This document shows, in pieces, positions 51,643 through 59,853 of a stretch of 64,000 bases of DNA; positions within the stretch are counted from its first letter, which is position 1, and every line of letters begins with the position of its first letter. The notes beneath the pieces are model-generated. The model made no database searches. It had not been told where the DNA came from and saw nothing but the letters and a program-made list of their open reading frames with translations. This DNA comes from Bacillus sp. CHD6a. GTDB lineage: Bacteria; Bacillota; Bacilli; Bacillales; Bacillaceae_I. The position numbers and the translations under genes are program-made. The stretch is from contig NZ_LBMD01000021.1 of assembly GCF_001293645.1 (NCBI RefSeq), forward strand, positions 1 to 64,000, read 5' to 3'.

Positions 51643-51846
51643 TCATTGGAACAGGAATACCGATTTTATCTTCTTGAATAGATCGTCGACGATGCTTGCT
51701 ACCATAAAAAGAATGTAGATGAATCCGAGTAGGGTTACCCAGTGTGCGTATTCTTCTTTGCCGAGTTGTTTTAGTACGGTGTGCAGGAAGGCTACGACGA
51801 TGCCGATGCCGGCGATTTTAAATATTACGTCTACTTCAATGCCCAT
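51643..51846 (-). CDS. spoIIIAC: Stage III sporulation protein AC
   Basis: A 67-residue protein with two membrane segments (IFKIAGIGIVVAFLHTVLKQ and WVTLLGFIYILFMVASIV). GGAGGA precedes the ATG. It is separated from spoIIIAB by about 460 bases of repeat material instead of the usual short gap. Confidence 0.94.
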   Translation of the reverse strand: MGIEVDVIFKIAGIGIVVAFLHTVLKQLGKEEYAHWVTLLGFIYILFMVASIVDDLFKKIKSVFLFQ

Positions 51847-51902
51847 GGACGCTCCTCCTATTTTTTACGGTTTGCTTTTGGGGATTTCTCTTAAGTTTAG
51901 TC

Positions 51903-52263
51903 GTTAATTTCCGCAGCAGCGGCTCGCTTTCCACTGGCGGTCCGGAAGCCTTCTCCGCTTTCGCCGAGGCCACTGAAAAATTCATTGATTTTAGAATTTA
52001 TTTATTTAGCTATCGCTGTTGATTTCCGCAAAAGGCTTCGCTTTCCTAGGGGCGCTGCTGGAGCCTCCTCGGCTACGCCTGCGGGGTCTCCACCTAGCGC
52101 TATCTCCCTCAGGAGTCTTCGCCTTTTGCTTCAATCAACAGCTAGGAATAAATAAAAATTTTACGTTATCAGTTTTTCAGTGGCCTCGCTTTCGCCTGCG
52201 GGGACTCAACATAGTCGCTACTCCCCCGCTGGAGTCTCCGTCATTTGCTCCAATCCACGGCTA
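51903..52263. repeat. Outer GC-rich dispersed element, split by a MITE-like insertion
   Basis: Left part 51903-51965 starts GTTAATTTCCGC and has the CGCTTTCC-GGCGGTCCGGAAGCC core; right part 52188-52263 carries CTGCGGGGACTC, CCCGCTGGAGTC and CAATCCAC. Joined, they resemble the bkd-operon elements. The two parts share a 9-base repeat GCTTTCGCC (51957-51965 and 52188-52196). Confidence 0.75.
51966..52187. mobile_element. MITE-like element with 15-bp terminal inverted repeats
   Basis: A 222-base segment with perfect ends GAGGCCACTGAAAAA (51966-51980) and TTTTTCAGTGGCCTC (52173-52187), flanked by the 9-base direct repeat GCTTTCGCC. It has no ORF. Most of its interior (52018-52139) is a copy of the dispersed element (GTTGATTTCC...TTCAATCAAC). 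The ends resemble insertion-sequence termini; I cannot assign the family. Confidence 0.75.
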
Positions 52264-52305
52264 GAAAACCTCAAGTATATACAGTACTTTCTATTTCTCG
52301 TCCTG

Positions 52306-52821
52306 CTAAATCAATAAAATCACCAGCAGTAATCCTGATAGGACTCCGAGGCTTTTGACCATTCTTTCGTAGCGGTTTTGTTTGTCGCGGGCTTCTAGTT
52401 CTTCGCGTTCAAGGTGGGTTAGTGCCAGTTGGATGTGCTTTTGTTGGGTATAGCGATCGTGTTGGCCAAGTGTTTCGCCGAATTGTTTCATAATTTCGAG
52501 TTCGGCCGTTTTATATGCGGTGTTTTTCCAAACATCATCTAAGCTTTCTTGCCAGGCTTCTTTTACTGTAAGACTTGCTTTATCTAATTTATGGGCGAAG
52601 CTTTCAAAAAACCATGAAAGTGGTTTTTCCAATTGCTTGGAGATGTTTTTGGTCGCATCCGCAAGTGGAGTGTGACCATACATGATTTCAGCTTCAAGCG
52701 ATTGCAAGGCCACCTTTAATTGTCTAAGTTGTCTTGGCCTTTCTGTCAGGTGCCTTGCTGCTTCAAAACCTGCCCAGGAAGTTGCCACGAGAATTAAAAC
52801 TGCTCCAACTAATTTGATCAT
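52306..52821 (-). CDS. spoIIIAB: Stage III sporulation protein AB
   Basis: A 171-residue protein with an N-terminal membrane segment (LVGAVLILVATSWAGFEAA) and a C-terminal one (MVKSLGVLSGLLLVILLI). The helical cytosolic domain is T2SS GspF-like. Overlaps spoIIIAA by 4 bases. Confidence 0.94.
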   Translation of the reverse strand: MIKLVGAVLILVATSWAGFEAARHLTERPRQLRQLKVALQSLEAEIMYGHTPLADATKNISKQLEKPLSWFFESFAHKLDKASLTVKEAWQESLDDVWKNTAYKTAELEIMKQFGETLGQHDRYTQQKHIQLALTHLEREELEARDKQNRYERMVKSLGVLSGLLLVILLI

Positions 52822-53750
52822 CTTCTCACACCCTCTTCCCGGAAGATCTCTTCCCCCACCTCATTAACTATTCTCTTAATGGAGCCTGGTCCATTGGATC
52901 TGGTCAGTTCCACGAACCGTTTAACTGCCTGGTATGATAAAATTTCCCTAAGACTAGGTCTGCTTTTTAATTCATCAAAAGAAAAAGCATGAACCGACAT
53001 GAGAAGCCCCACTCCTGCATGGACGGCTTCCATCACTGCCTCGCTGTCTTCCATTCTTCCTATCTCATCCACGACGATGACATCAGGGCTCATGGAGCGA
53101 ATCATCATCATCATTCCTTCTGCCTTTGGACAGCCATCGAGCACGTCAACCCTTTGTCCCAAGTCATGCTGAGGAATTCCATGTACACAACCAGCAATCT
53201 CAGAACGTTCGTCTACAATTCCCACTTTGCATGATGCCACTCGCTTTTCCTCACAGCCTGAGCTCATCATCCTTGCCAGGTCCCTTAATAATGTTGTCTT
53301 CCCGGTTTGTGGAGGTCCAATTACCATTGTGCTCAACCATCTACCTTTTTCGTAAAGAAATGGCAGTAGGGGTTCAGCAACTCCAATTTTTTGCTTAGCA
53401 ATACGAATATTAAACGAGGAGACGTCGCGGATAGCCTTAACCTTTCCCTCTTCTGTAATCACTTTTCCAGCTAGTCCGACACGATGACCCCCATTAATAG
53501 TGATATATCCACGTTTGAGCTCCTCTTCCAGTGCATAGATGGAATGCTTGCTAATTTTGTTCAAAATGTGAATGGCGTCTGTTGGTGTCACTGTATACGA
53601 TGGAAAAAAAGGTTTCCCTTCAATTATCAATTCCAAGGGTCGATTTACCCGGACTCTTATTTCTTCCATCCTGTTCAGTAAAGGTGGGGAAAGAGAATCA
53701 ATTACACTGGTTATTTCATTGGGTAAAACGGTCTTAATACTTGCAAGCAT
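52818..53750 (-). CDS. spoIIIAA: Stage III sporulation protein AA (ATPase)
   Basis: A 310-residue secretion-type ATPase, first gene of spoIIIA. Walker A GPPQTGKTTLLRDLAR (about 146-161), Walker B VIVVDEIGRMED, and an RNase-like N-terminal region. Energises the SpoIIIA-SpoIIQ channel from the mother cell. Confidence 0.95.
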   Translation of the reverse strand: MLASIKTVLPNEITSVIDSLSPPLLNRMEEIRVRVNRPLELIIEGKPFFPSYTVTPTDAIHILNKISKHSIYALEEELKRGYITINGGHRVGLAGKVITEEGKVKAIRDVSSFNIRIAKQKIGVAEPLLPFLYEKGRWLSTMVIGPPQTGKTTLLRDLARMMSSGCEEKRVASCKVGIVDERSEIAGCVHGIPQHDLGQRVDVLDGCPKAEGMMMMIRSMSPDVIVVDEIGRMEDSEAVMEAVHAGVGLLMSVHAFSFDELKSRPSLREILSYQAVKRFVELTRSNGPGSIKRIVNEVGEEIFREEGVRR

Positions 53751-53782
53751 ACATATCCCCTTCTTGTCCTATTATTACTTAC

Positions 53783-53811
53783 AATGTATGCGCGCCTGGA
53801 CAATATATAAC
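53783..53811 (-). promoter_or_regulatory. Candidate sigma-E promoter of spoIIIA
   Basis: CATACATT (53790-53783) fits the sigma-E -10 (CATACAnT). An AT-rich TTATATA lies about 13 bases upstream as -35. The site is 33 bases before the spoIIIAA start, consistent with mother-cell expression. Confidence 0.65.
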
Positions 53812-53827
53812 AACGGAATACATTTTC

Positions 53828-54109
53828 TCATTTATAGATCCCAAATAAGATAAACCCCAACCCAATTGCTATATATATCATTTTTGAAAAGGAGATCTCA
53901 TCAGCCATGCTAATGAGACCTATCATCATGGTGGAAATAAATATGAGGGGCCCTACAACAGCTAACATCGAGTTCACCACAACTGCTTTTTTCACATCAT
54001 TTAGACTGAGCATGATGATGGCAGCGGTAATTTCTAATAACCCAGAAAAGATTCGAATCCCTGCCATGGACAGAACAGACGGGTCGAAATGACTTAATAG
54101 TTTTTTCAT
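53828..54109 (-). CDS. yqhV: DUF2619 membrane protein YqhV
   Basis: A 93-residue protein with three membrane segments (about 13-38, 42-68, 74-92). It sits upstream of spoIIIAA as in B. subtilis. Function unknown. The expected next gene efp is absent here; synteny ends at this point. Confidence 0.88.
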   Translation of the reverse strand: MKKLLSHFDPSVLSMAGIRIFSGLLEITAAIIMLSLNDVKKAVVVNSMLAVVGPLIFISTMMIGLISMADEISFSKMIYIAIGLGFILFGIYK

Positions 54110-54261
54110 GATCCTTTTGTCCTCCCTCTTGCAGCTGCAATTAGAGCATCTTGTACAACCTATGCTGAGGATGTAAAAAGAAGAAGTAAAACTAATTTGA
54201 AAGGAATCATGTAATTTAGGGAATGCTAGCGAAAGGATTCCATAGGAAAGGCGAGGATGTT

Positions 54262-55767
54262 ATGAAGGGTATCGGTAAAGTTTTTTGGATTTCTGTTATC
54301 ATAGCTGCTTTGTTTGTATTAATTGGGGTTATTTTCCCAGATCCCTTCAGTAAAGGAATGGATCAGGCAAACTCATTTATTCTAAATGTTTTTGGCTGGT
54401 TTTATCAACTGGCGGCTACTTTCTTTCTTTTGTTTGCCCTGTTTCTCATCTTTAGTAAATACGGCAAAATAAAGCTTGGAAAAGACAAAGATCTCCCAGA
54501 TTACTCTACCTTGACTTGGTTTGCAATGTTGTTCAGTGCAGGAATGGGCATTGGACTAGTTTTCTATGGAGTAGCAGAACCAATCTCTCACTTCGCCACT
54601 CCTCCACTTGGGGAAGGCGGAACTGCTGCTTCTGCAAAATTAGGTCTTCGTTACACATTTTTACATTGGGGATTTCATGCGTGGGCTATCTATGCGACGA
54701 TTGCTCTTTCTATCGCGTATTTCAAATTTAGAAAAGACGCTCCGGGGTTAATGAGTGCTACTTTATACCCTATATTAGGGGAGAAAACAAATGGAGCTTT
54801 TGGAAAAACAGTAGATATTGTTGCCGTTTTTGCTACGGTATTTGGGGTATGTGCATCACTTGGGTTAGGTGCACAACAAATAAACGGTGGACTGAATTAT
54901 TTATTTGGCATCCCTAATAATTTCACCATTCAATTGACCATTATGGCGGTAGTTACCGTTCTATTTATTATTTCAGCAGGAACAGGTCTTTCTAAAGGGA
55001 TTAAATACTTAAGTAACACCAATATGATTTTGGCTACACTTCTATTGTTTACTATGTTGTTTATCGGCCCTACCACTTTTTTGTTGAATTTATTTACCAC
55101 AACTCTCGGGGAGTATATCCAAAATCTCCCGAGCATGGGACTTCGTCTTGCACCTTTCAATAAAGAAAATGCCGAGTGGATTGAAGGTTGGACCATTTTC
55201 TATTGGGCCTGGTGGATTTCCTGGTCTCCGTTTGTCGGAACCTTTATCGCGAGAGTGTCAAAAGGGAGGACAGTAAGGGAATTTGTCATTGCAGTGTTAT
55301 TGGTTCCAACCCTTGTATGTGCATTTTGGTTCAGTGTCTTCGGAGGAACCGGCATACATATGGAGCTATTTGAAGGAGCAAAAGTATCTGCTCAAAGTTT
55401 TGAAGCTGGACTCTTTTACGTCTACAAACTACTGCCATTTGGTACCGTTTTATCGATCATTACCATTCTGCTGATTGCAACCTTCTTTATTACAAGCGCT
55501 GATTCTGCCACTTTCGTGTTGGGCATGCAGACAACCAATGGAGATATAAATCCTCCTTTCGTTGTAAAACTAACATGGGGTTTGATTCTTTCCGCCTCTG
55601 CTATAGTGTTGATGTATTCGGGTGGATTGGAAGGACTTCAAACTGCTATCATTGTGAGTGCTTTTCCTTTAACTTTTGTATTGTTGATGATGGCCTTCTC
55701 CATTTTTAAAGCATTTCGCTTGGAGATTAAGGGGAAGGTGCCTTTGAAGAAGACAAAAGAGAGTTGA
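54262..55767 (+). CDS. BCCT-family glycine betaine/choline transporter (OpuD-like)
   Basis: A 501-residue secondary transporter with 12 membrane segments, importing betaine or related osmolytes with Na+ or H+. Family marks: MGIGLVFYGVAEPISHF, the FLHWGFHAWAIY aromatic helix and signature WWISWSPFVGTFIARVSKGRT. ATG 54262 follows GCGAGGATGTT. It fits osmoprotection in a saline or alkaline habitat. OpuD is a guess at the closest relative; BetT/BetP-like specificity cannot be excluded. Confidence 0.88.
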   Translation: MKGIGKVFWISVIIAALFVLIGVIFPDPFSKGMDQANSFILNVFGWFYQLAATFFLLFALFLIFSKYGKIKLGKDKDLPDYSTLTWFAMLFSAGMGIGLVFYGVAEPISHFATPPLGEGGTAASAKLGLRYTFLHWGFHAWAIYATIALSIAYFKFRKDAPGLMSATLYPILGEKTNGAFGKTVDIVAVFATVFGVCASLGLGAQQINGGLNYLFGIPNNFTIQLTIMAVVTVLFIISAGTGLSKGIKYLSNTNMILATLLLFTMLFIGPTTFLLNLFTTTLGEYIQNLPSMGLRLAPFNKENAEWIEGWTIFYWAWWISWSPFVGTFIARVSKGRTVREFVIAVLLVPTLVCAFWFSVFGGTGIHMELFEGAKVSAQSFEAGLFYVYKLLPFGTVLSIITILLIATFFITSADSATFVLGMQTTNGDINPPFVVKLTWGLILSASAIVLMYSGGLEGLQTAIIVSAFPLTFVLLMMAFSIFKAFRLEIKGKVPLKKTKES

Positions 55768-55812
55768 GTTGGCAGTCTTAATTATACTACTTTGAGGAAA
55801 GGGTGTTTTACT

Positions 55813-55986
55813 ATGAACTTTAAAAGTGAATTACAAGAAGCACAAGATATCATTCATAAAGCTCACCATCACTTAAAACAAGTTAGTTCAACTACAGCAG
55901 AATCTGAAGCTTGCTATTTCGCAATAGAAGAACTTGTAAAAGCTCAACAGAAGATCCAGCAAGTACAACAACAAATCAATGAATAA
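55813..55986 (+). CDS. Small helical hypothetical protein
   Basis: A 57-residue soluble protein, Gln/His-rich and heptad-like (ELQEAQDIIHKAHHHLKQ; LVKAQQKIQQVQQQINE). AGGAAAGGGTG precedes the ATG. It is co-directional with the BCCT gene, 45 bases after its stop, and shares its terminator. Not recognised. Confidence 0.6.
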   Translation: MNFKSELQEAQDIIHKAHHHLKQVSSTTAESEACYFAIEELVKAQQKIQQVQQQINE

Positions 55987-55987
55987 A

Positions 55988-56024
55988 ACAAGAGTGCGCA
56001 TCCAATGAAAATGCGCACTCTTTT
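55988..56024. terminator. Bidirectional terminator
   Basis: AGAGTGCGCAT-CCAATGAAA-ATGCGCACTCT then TTTT. Confidence 0.85.
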
Positions 56025-56027
56025 CTA

Positions 56028-56735
56028 TTAATATTTATCCCAGTTGACAACCTCATCAAGCGGGAGACGTGTTTTCTCAAATCCTGCTTTCGAACCTTTA
56101 CCTAAAGAAATTAACATAATGGCCTCATAATTTTCTGGAACATTAAAGGCTTTTAAGAATTGCCCTTCATCGTAACCGCCCATTGGAACTGTATCATAAC
56201 CTTTAGCCTTTGCTGCGAGCATTAATTGCATTGCGACTAGTCCACCATCTATATGAGCAATTTTCGCCAAGCGTTCTTTTGAAAAGCTTCCGTAACCATC
56301 AAGAATACTGTTCACATACATGTCTTTCACGTCTTCAGGCATTCTTCCCTTTTCAGCAATTGCACTATAGATACGGTCAGCGTTTTTGTAAGCATCTCGG
56401 TCACCTAGTACAGCGATAACAACGGAAGCATCCACAATTTGTTGCTGATTATTGGCAATTGGCAACAAACGCTCTTTTTCCTTTTGATCTTCAATAACTA
56501 GAAATCTCCATGGTTGAAGGTTACTAGATGACGGCGCTAATGTAGCTGTTTCAAGAATCTCTAGGATTTCACTTTTATCCAATTTAAATTCAGGATCATA
56601 CTGTCTTACTGAACGGCGTTCCTTCGCAACTGTCAGAAAATCTGTATCTTCCAACTGCTTTGGAGCCTCTTTTGTTGTATCGATTTCTTTTACTTTATTT
56701 AAATATTCTTCTTTGCTCATCGTTTTATTAGACAT
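56028..56735 (-). CDS. Nitroreductase-family FMN oxidoreductase
   Basis: A 235-residue NAD(P)H-dependent flavin enzyme. FMN-binding RRSVRQYDPEF and LAPSSSNLQPWRFLVIED, then the GLVAMQLMLAAKAKGYDTVPMGGYD helix typical of the family. The N-terminal 30 residues (MSNKTMSKEEYLNKVKEID) are an extension. It probably reduces quinones, nitro or other electrophilic compounds. Its promoter carries repeated ACAGTTAA motifs, and an Rrf2 regulator gene lies just upstream. Confidence 0.85.
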   Translation of the reverse strand: MSNKTMSKEEYLNKVKEIDTTKEAPKQLEDTDFLTVAKERRSVRQYDPEFKLDKSEILEILETATLAPSSSNLQPWRFLVIEDQKEKERLLPIANNQQQIVDASVVIAVLGDRDAYKNADRIYSAIAEKGRMPEDVKDMYVNSILDGYGSFSKERLAKIAHIDGGLVAMQLMLAAKAKGYDTVPMGGYDEGQFLKAFNVPENYEAIMLISLGKGSKAGFEKTRLPLDEVVNWDKY

Positions 56736-56747
56736 GTTAATTCCCCT

Positions 56748-56812
56748 TTAACTGTATTTTCTACAAGAACAGTATATGTCGTTAACTGTTCTTTTGTCAA
56801 CTACAGTTAATC
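56748..56812 (-). promoter_or_regulatory. Nitroreductase promoter with ACAGTTAA operator repeats
   Basis: -35 TTGACA (56800-56795), 18 bases, -10 TATACT (56776-56771). Motifs TTAACTGTAGTTGACA, AACAGTTAAC and ACAGTTAAAG flank and fill the promoter, forming inverted and direct repeats of ACAGTTAA. Likely operator for the upstream Rrf2 protein. Confidence 0.7.
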
Positions 56813-56824
56813 CTAGCCAAAATA

Positions 56825-56858
56825 AAAAAGCGAAACAGCTATGTTTCACTTTTTCATT
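56825..56858 (-). terminator. Terminator of the Rrf2 gene
   Basis: AAAAAGTGAAACA-TAGC-TGTTTCGCTTTTTT on the minus strand; the left arm overlaps the stop codon. Confidence 0.75.
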
Positions 56859-57259
56859 AAATCCGCTATGGTCTTTTGTTCTAAACCAGCTACGACCCAA
56901 CTTTCCATTTCATCACGGAGAGCACAAAGGGATTCCCGAGTAGAGGGAGCAAAACATTCTTTACTTTCTACATTAAAAAATCCTTTAGGAAACGTCTCTG
57001 CTTTCATTGCATCATACACTTCGGACAATTTTATTTCACTTGGATCTTTGACAAGGAAATAGCCCCCATCCCGGCCTTCTTTTGCCTGAATCAAGTCAGT
57101 TTTAACCAGATGCCTTAATATTTTTCTTAAAAAGACAGATTTAGAATCAAGTTTTTCAGCCAATTTCCCGCTCGGGCATAGGCCATCATTATTAGCAAGC
57201 ACGACAAGTGCCTGGATCGCTACACTAAACCATTTTGTACTCGTTACCTGTTCAGCCAT
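56846..57259 (-). CDS. Rrf2-family transcriptional regulator
   Basis: A 137-residue winged-helix regulator (FSVAIQALVVLANNDG; LDSKSVFLRKILRHLVKTDLIQAKEGRDGGYFL, about 40-72). A single Cys in the usual sensor region (KECFAPS, about 105) and another at LCALRDEM may sense redox or Fe-S state; the three-Cys cluster motif of NsrR/IscR is not complete. It probably represses the adjacent nitroreductase. Confidence 0.82.
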   Translation of the reverse strand: MAEQVTSTKWFSVAIQALVVLANNDGLCPSGKLAEKLDSKSVFLRKILRHLVKTDLIQAKEGRDGGYFLVKDPSEIKLSEVYDAMKAETFPKGFFNVESKECFAPSTRESLCALRDEMESWVVAGLEQKTIADLMKK

Positions 57260-57332
57260 TGTTTCACCTCTTCATCTACACTTCATTCTGAAACATCTCC
57301 TATAAAAAGTCAAAGTGTTTAGGAAGTTGTTG

Positions 57333-57812
57333 GTGATAGGAGACATGAAACCCTTGAGAATTGTTAAACGGTTTAATGTCTACATGAGTACATCCATTTT
57401 TACCTTACATAAAGATTTTGCATTTGGGCAAAATTTTAGTAACAATTCTAATTGGAGAACAACAGTGATGATTTTACTTTCTCTTTTCTTAATGTTAAGT
57501 GGGTTATTGATTATTAATACTATTTACGCTTATCAAGCTAAGCACATTGACTCTAATTTTCTCCATACCTTATGGTACTATATTAAACTTATACCTTTTT
57601 TTCTGTCTGCGAGTATGATGATTGGATACGGGGTGAAATTCCTTACAAAAGTCGTAGGTAATTTAACCTTTTCACTTATTGTATCTAAAGGTATGGAAAT
57701 CCTAGTTTGTGTTGTAATTGGATACATATTTTTTAAAGAATTTCCTAATTGGCGCACGGGGATCGGAATTACAATTATATTAATTGGATTTTGGGTATTG
57801 AAAGGAAAGTAA
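57333..57812 (+). CDS. Small multi-pass membrane protein (DMT/SMR-like)
   Basis: About 159 residues with four membrane segments (TTVMILLSLFLMLSGLLII; LIPFFLSASMMIGYGVKFL; TFSLIVSKGMEILVCVVIGYIFF; GIGITIILIGFWVLKG). The last two with the FFKEFPNWRTGIGI loop look like drug/metabolite transporters. The start is uncertain: GTG 57333 has AGGAAG 6 bases upstream; GTG 57315 and ATG 57345 are alternatives. Confidence 0.6.
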   Translation: MIGDMKPLRIVKRFNVYMSTSIFTLHKDFAFGQNFSNNSNWRTTVMILLSLFLMLSGLLIINTIYAYQAKHIDSNFLHTLWYYIKLIPFFLSASMMIGYGVKFLTKVVGNLTFSLIVSKGMEILVCVVIGYIFFKEFPNWRTGIGITIILIGFWVLKGK

Positions 57813-57961
57813 GAAAGACTTGTAAAGCGACAATGGATTTTTAAAATAACCTAAAAATTAGCGCCGTTCTCTTCTTCGCCAATATAAAAGCGAGCGCTAA
57901 TCCCTTTTTACAGGATCGGGTCCATTACTTTCATTAGAAAGAATCTGTAAACACCATAAAT

Positions 57962-58243
57962 TCACATGTACTCAAGGATACCAAACGTTAGTCCTACAAA
58001 TATCGCTCCTAAAATAAATGCGGCTAGATGTATTAAGATCTTGTAGGGTAATCTAATTGTTTTTAAGGAAAAATATAATTTAAAGATAAAATAATATAAT
58101 ACAAGATTTATAGGTGTCTCCATTAAAGCAGGAATAATCCTATTATCAAAGTGGATATAAACAAATTCTGTAAACAACATATCATTTGCAATTCCCAGGA
58201 ATGTTAATAAGACCTGATAAACAAAAAACTTAATGCTGTTCAT
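57962..58243 (-). CDS. Small membrane protein
   Basis: A 93-residue protein with about three membrane segments (FFVYQVLLTFLGIAND; INLVLYYFIFKLYF; ILIHLAAFILGAIFVGLTFG). ATG 58243 follows GGGGGAG at 11 bases. Not recognised. Confidence 0.55.
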   Translation of the reverse strand: MNSIKFFVYQVLLTFLGIANDMLFTEFVYIHFDNRIIPALMETPINLVLYYFIFKLYFSLKTIRLPYKILIHLAAFILGAIFVGLTFGILEYM

Positions 58244-58483
58244 ATTACATCCATCTCCCCCAATCTGAACTCCCAAAAAGTACTTTTTATAGGAATATTT
58301 TCTTTTCACAGTTCAAATTCTCATGTTCATTATGAAGTTTTATGTTAATCTTATTATGTAAATTCCATTAACTTGCACGATCAATTTCTTAAGATAGATA
58401 TTCCTATAAACAGGTGTCCTGCATATCCAGCTATTAAATGAATGTATTTTTTGATTGTACCTTTGCTCAACGGTTTCCTACGC

Positions 58484-58702
58484 CTAGAAGAATTGTCTGC
58501 ACTTTGCACAATACGGTGCTGTGTGTACTCTTTTAATCTTTGTCTGACATTTCGTGCACGTTATGTAGTTGCTGTTATCCCCATGTCCTAATCCCCGAAA
58601 CCCACGGCCAAAAAAACTTCTCATCGAGCTTTCAAACTTACTAACTAAAAAAATCGGGATTGCGATAACAAAGCCTAATATTATCAGAGCTAAAAAGATC
58701 AA
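58484..58702 (-). CDS. Membrane-anchored zinc-ribbon protein
   Basis: I place the start at TTG 58702, 8 bases after GGGAGG, giving 72 residues: a single membrane segment (LALIILGFVIAIPIFLV), a Gly/Arg/Phe-rich loop (FFGRGFRGLGHGD) and a C-terminal zinc ribbon CTKC...CAKC. An upstream in-frame ATG would put that ribosome site inside the gene. Function unknown. Confidence 0.6.
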   Translation of the reverse strand: MIFLALIILGFVIAIPIFLVSKFESSMRSFFGRGFRGLGHGDNSNYITCTKCQTKIKRVHTAPYCAKCRQFF

Positions 58703-58938
58703 TTTGGTTCCCTCCCTTTTGCCTATAATACGGACGAGTAGGTAATTGGGTTTCCTTTTTTTTGTAGTAAACAAAAAAAGGAGCGCTCATCCGTTTAACT
58801 GGATTGCACTCGACATCATAAAAATATTTTGAATACAAATATAACTAGGAGCAAGATAGGTAACAAAAGGTCACATTTCTGTTACGAAACACCCTAAATT
58901 AGGTATCGGTGTCACCAAAATTAAGATGAAATATCCGT

Positions 58939-59033
58939 TATCCATCGTAAATTGATTTTATCCATTGTAAAGACACTTATATCAATTGTAAAAAAGTTTT
59001 ATCCATGTTTACATCCACTTTATCCATTATAGC
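58939..59033. repeat. Phased TTATCCATTGTAAA array, 20-21-bp period
   Basis: TATC[CA]A cores at 58939, 58959, 58980, 59000 and 59021 (spacing 20, 21, 20, 21), most followed by TTGTAAA or similar. Intergenic, between the zinc-ribbon gene and the methyltransferase. No gene seen in 58775-59057. Confidence 0.8.
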
Positions 59034-59057
59034 TATATTTTAGACTTGTAATCCAAC

Positions 59058-59789
59058 TTATTTCACACAACCAAACGCCAATACTACAGGTATCCGCTGT
59101 CTCCTAACAAACTCTTCTTCACTACTAAAATGTTCGCGCATCGGTGTACCTTCTCGTAAATCAACTACCGTAAAACCAGCTTGTCTTAGCGCCATGAAAT
59201 ACTGTTCAATCGTGCGATGATATTTAACCACCACTTGATTAATCCAAGGCTCTTTCCTTTCACCATCACGGAAGTAATCATCAACAATCCAATTACCACG
59301 TTTATCTCCAGCCTGCTTACTCGCAAAAGATGATGTGGTAAGCGGATGTTGAATGCTGAATACAAATTTGCCATCCTCTTTAAGGGTTTGATATATATTT
59401 TGAAACAGGCGGTTAATGTCTGACACATAGTGAATAGCAAAACGAGAGGTTACGAGATCATAAGAGTCACTTGGGTATTGATACGATTCCATCGTTTCTT
59501 TGTGTATAGTGGCGTCAAGTTTAAGTAAGTTAAAGCGCGCAGCTTCTACCATTTGTTCAGAACCTTCAACTCCAGTAAAGTGCCTTGCCCCTAATTGTAA
59601 TAGTTCTTTCCCAAATGAGGCATCTCCACACCCTAAATCTAAGATGGCCTTATTTTGAATGTTTCCAATTAGTTCAGTCATAATTGGACCTTCAATAGCA
59701 TTATTGGGACTGTCTTTTCTATTTCTTCTATTCATATAATTTGTAAAAAAATCCGTTTGATCGTAAACACTAGATCCCCTAAATTCCAT
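59058..59789 (-). CDS. SAM-dependent class I methyltransferase
   Basis: A 243-residue Rossmann methyltransferase: motif I ILDLGCGDASFGKELL (about 55-70), acidic VEGSEQM, motif IV SYDLVTSRFAIHYV and post-motif LKEDGKFVFSIQHPL. UbiE/MenG-like fold; small-molecule substrate unknown. Confidence 0.82.
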   Translation of the reverse strand: MEFRGSSVYDQTDFFTNYMNRRNRKDSPNNAIEGPIMTELIGNIQNKAILDLGCGDASFGKELLQLGARHFTGVEGSEQMVEAARFNLLKLDATIHKETMESYQYPSDSYDLVTSRFAIHYVSDINRLFQNIYQTLKEDGKFVFSIQHPLTTSSFASKQAGDKRGNWIVDDYFRDGERKEPWINQVVVKYHRTIEQYFMALRQAGFTVVDLREGTPMREHFSSEEEFVRRQRIPVVLAFGCVK

Positions 59790-59853
59790 TGAAACATCTC
59801 CCTATTGTTTGTTTGTATTTGGAACGCTCCAATAGTTATCATGAGTAAAGAGG

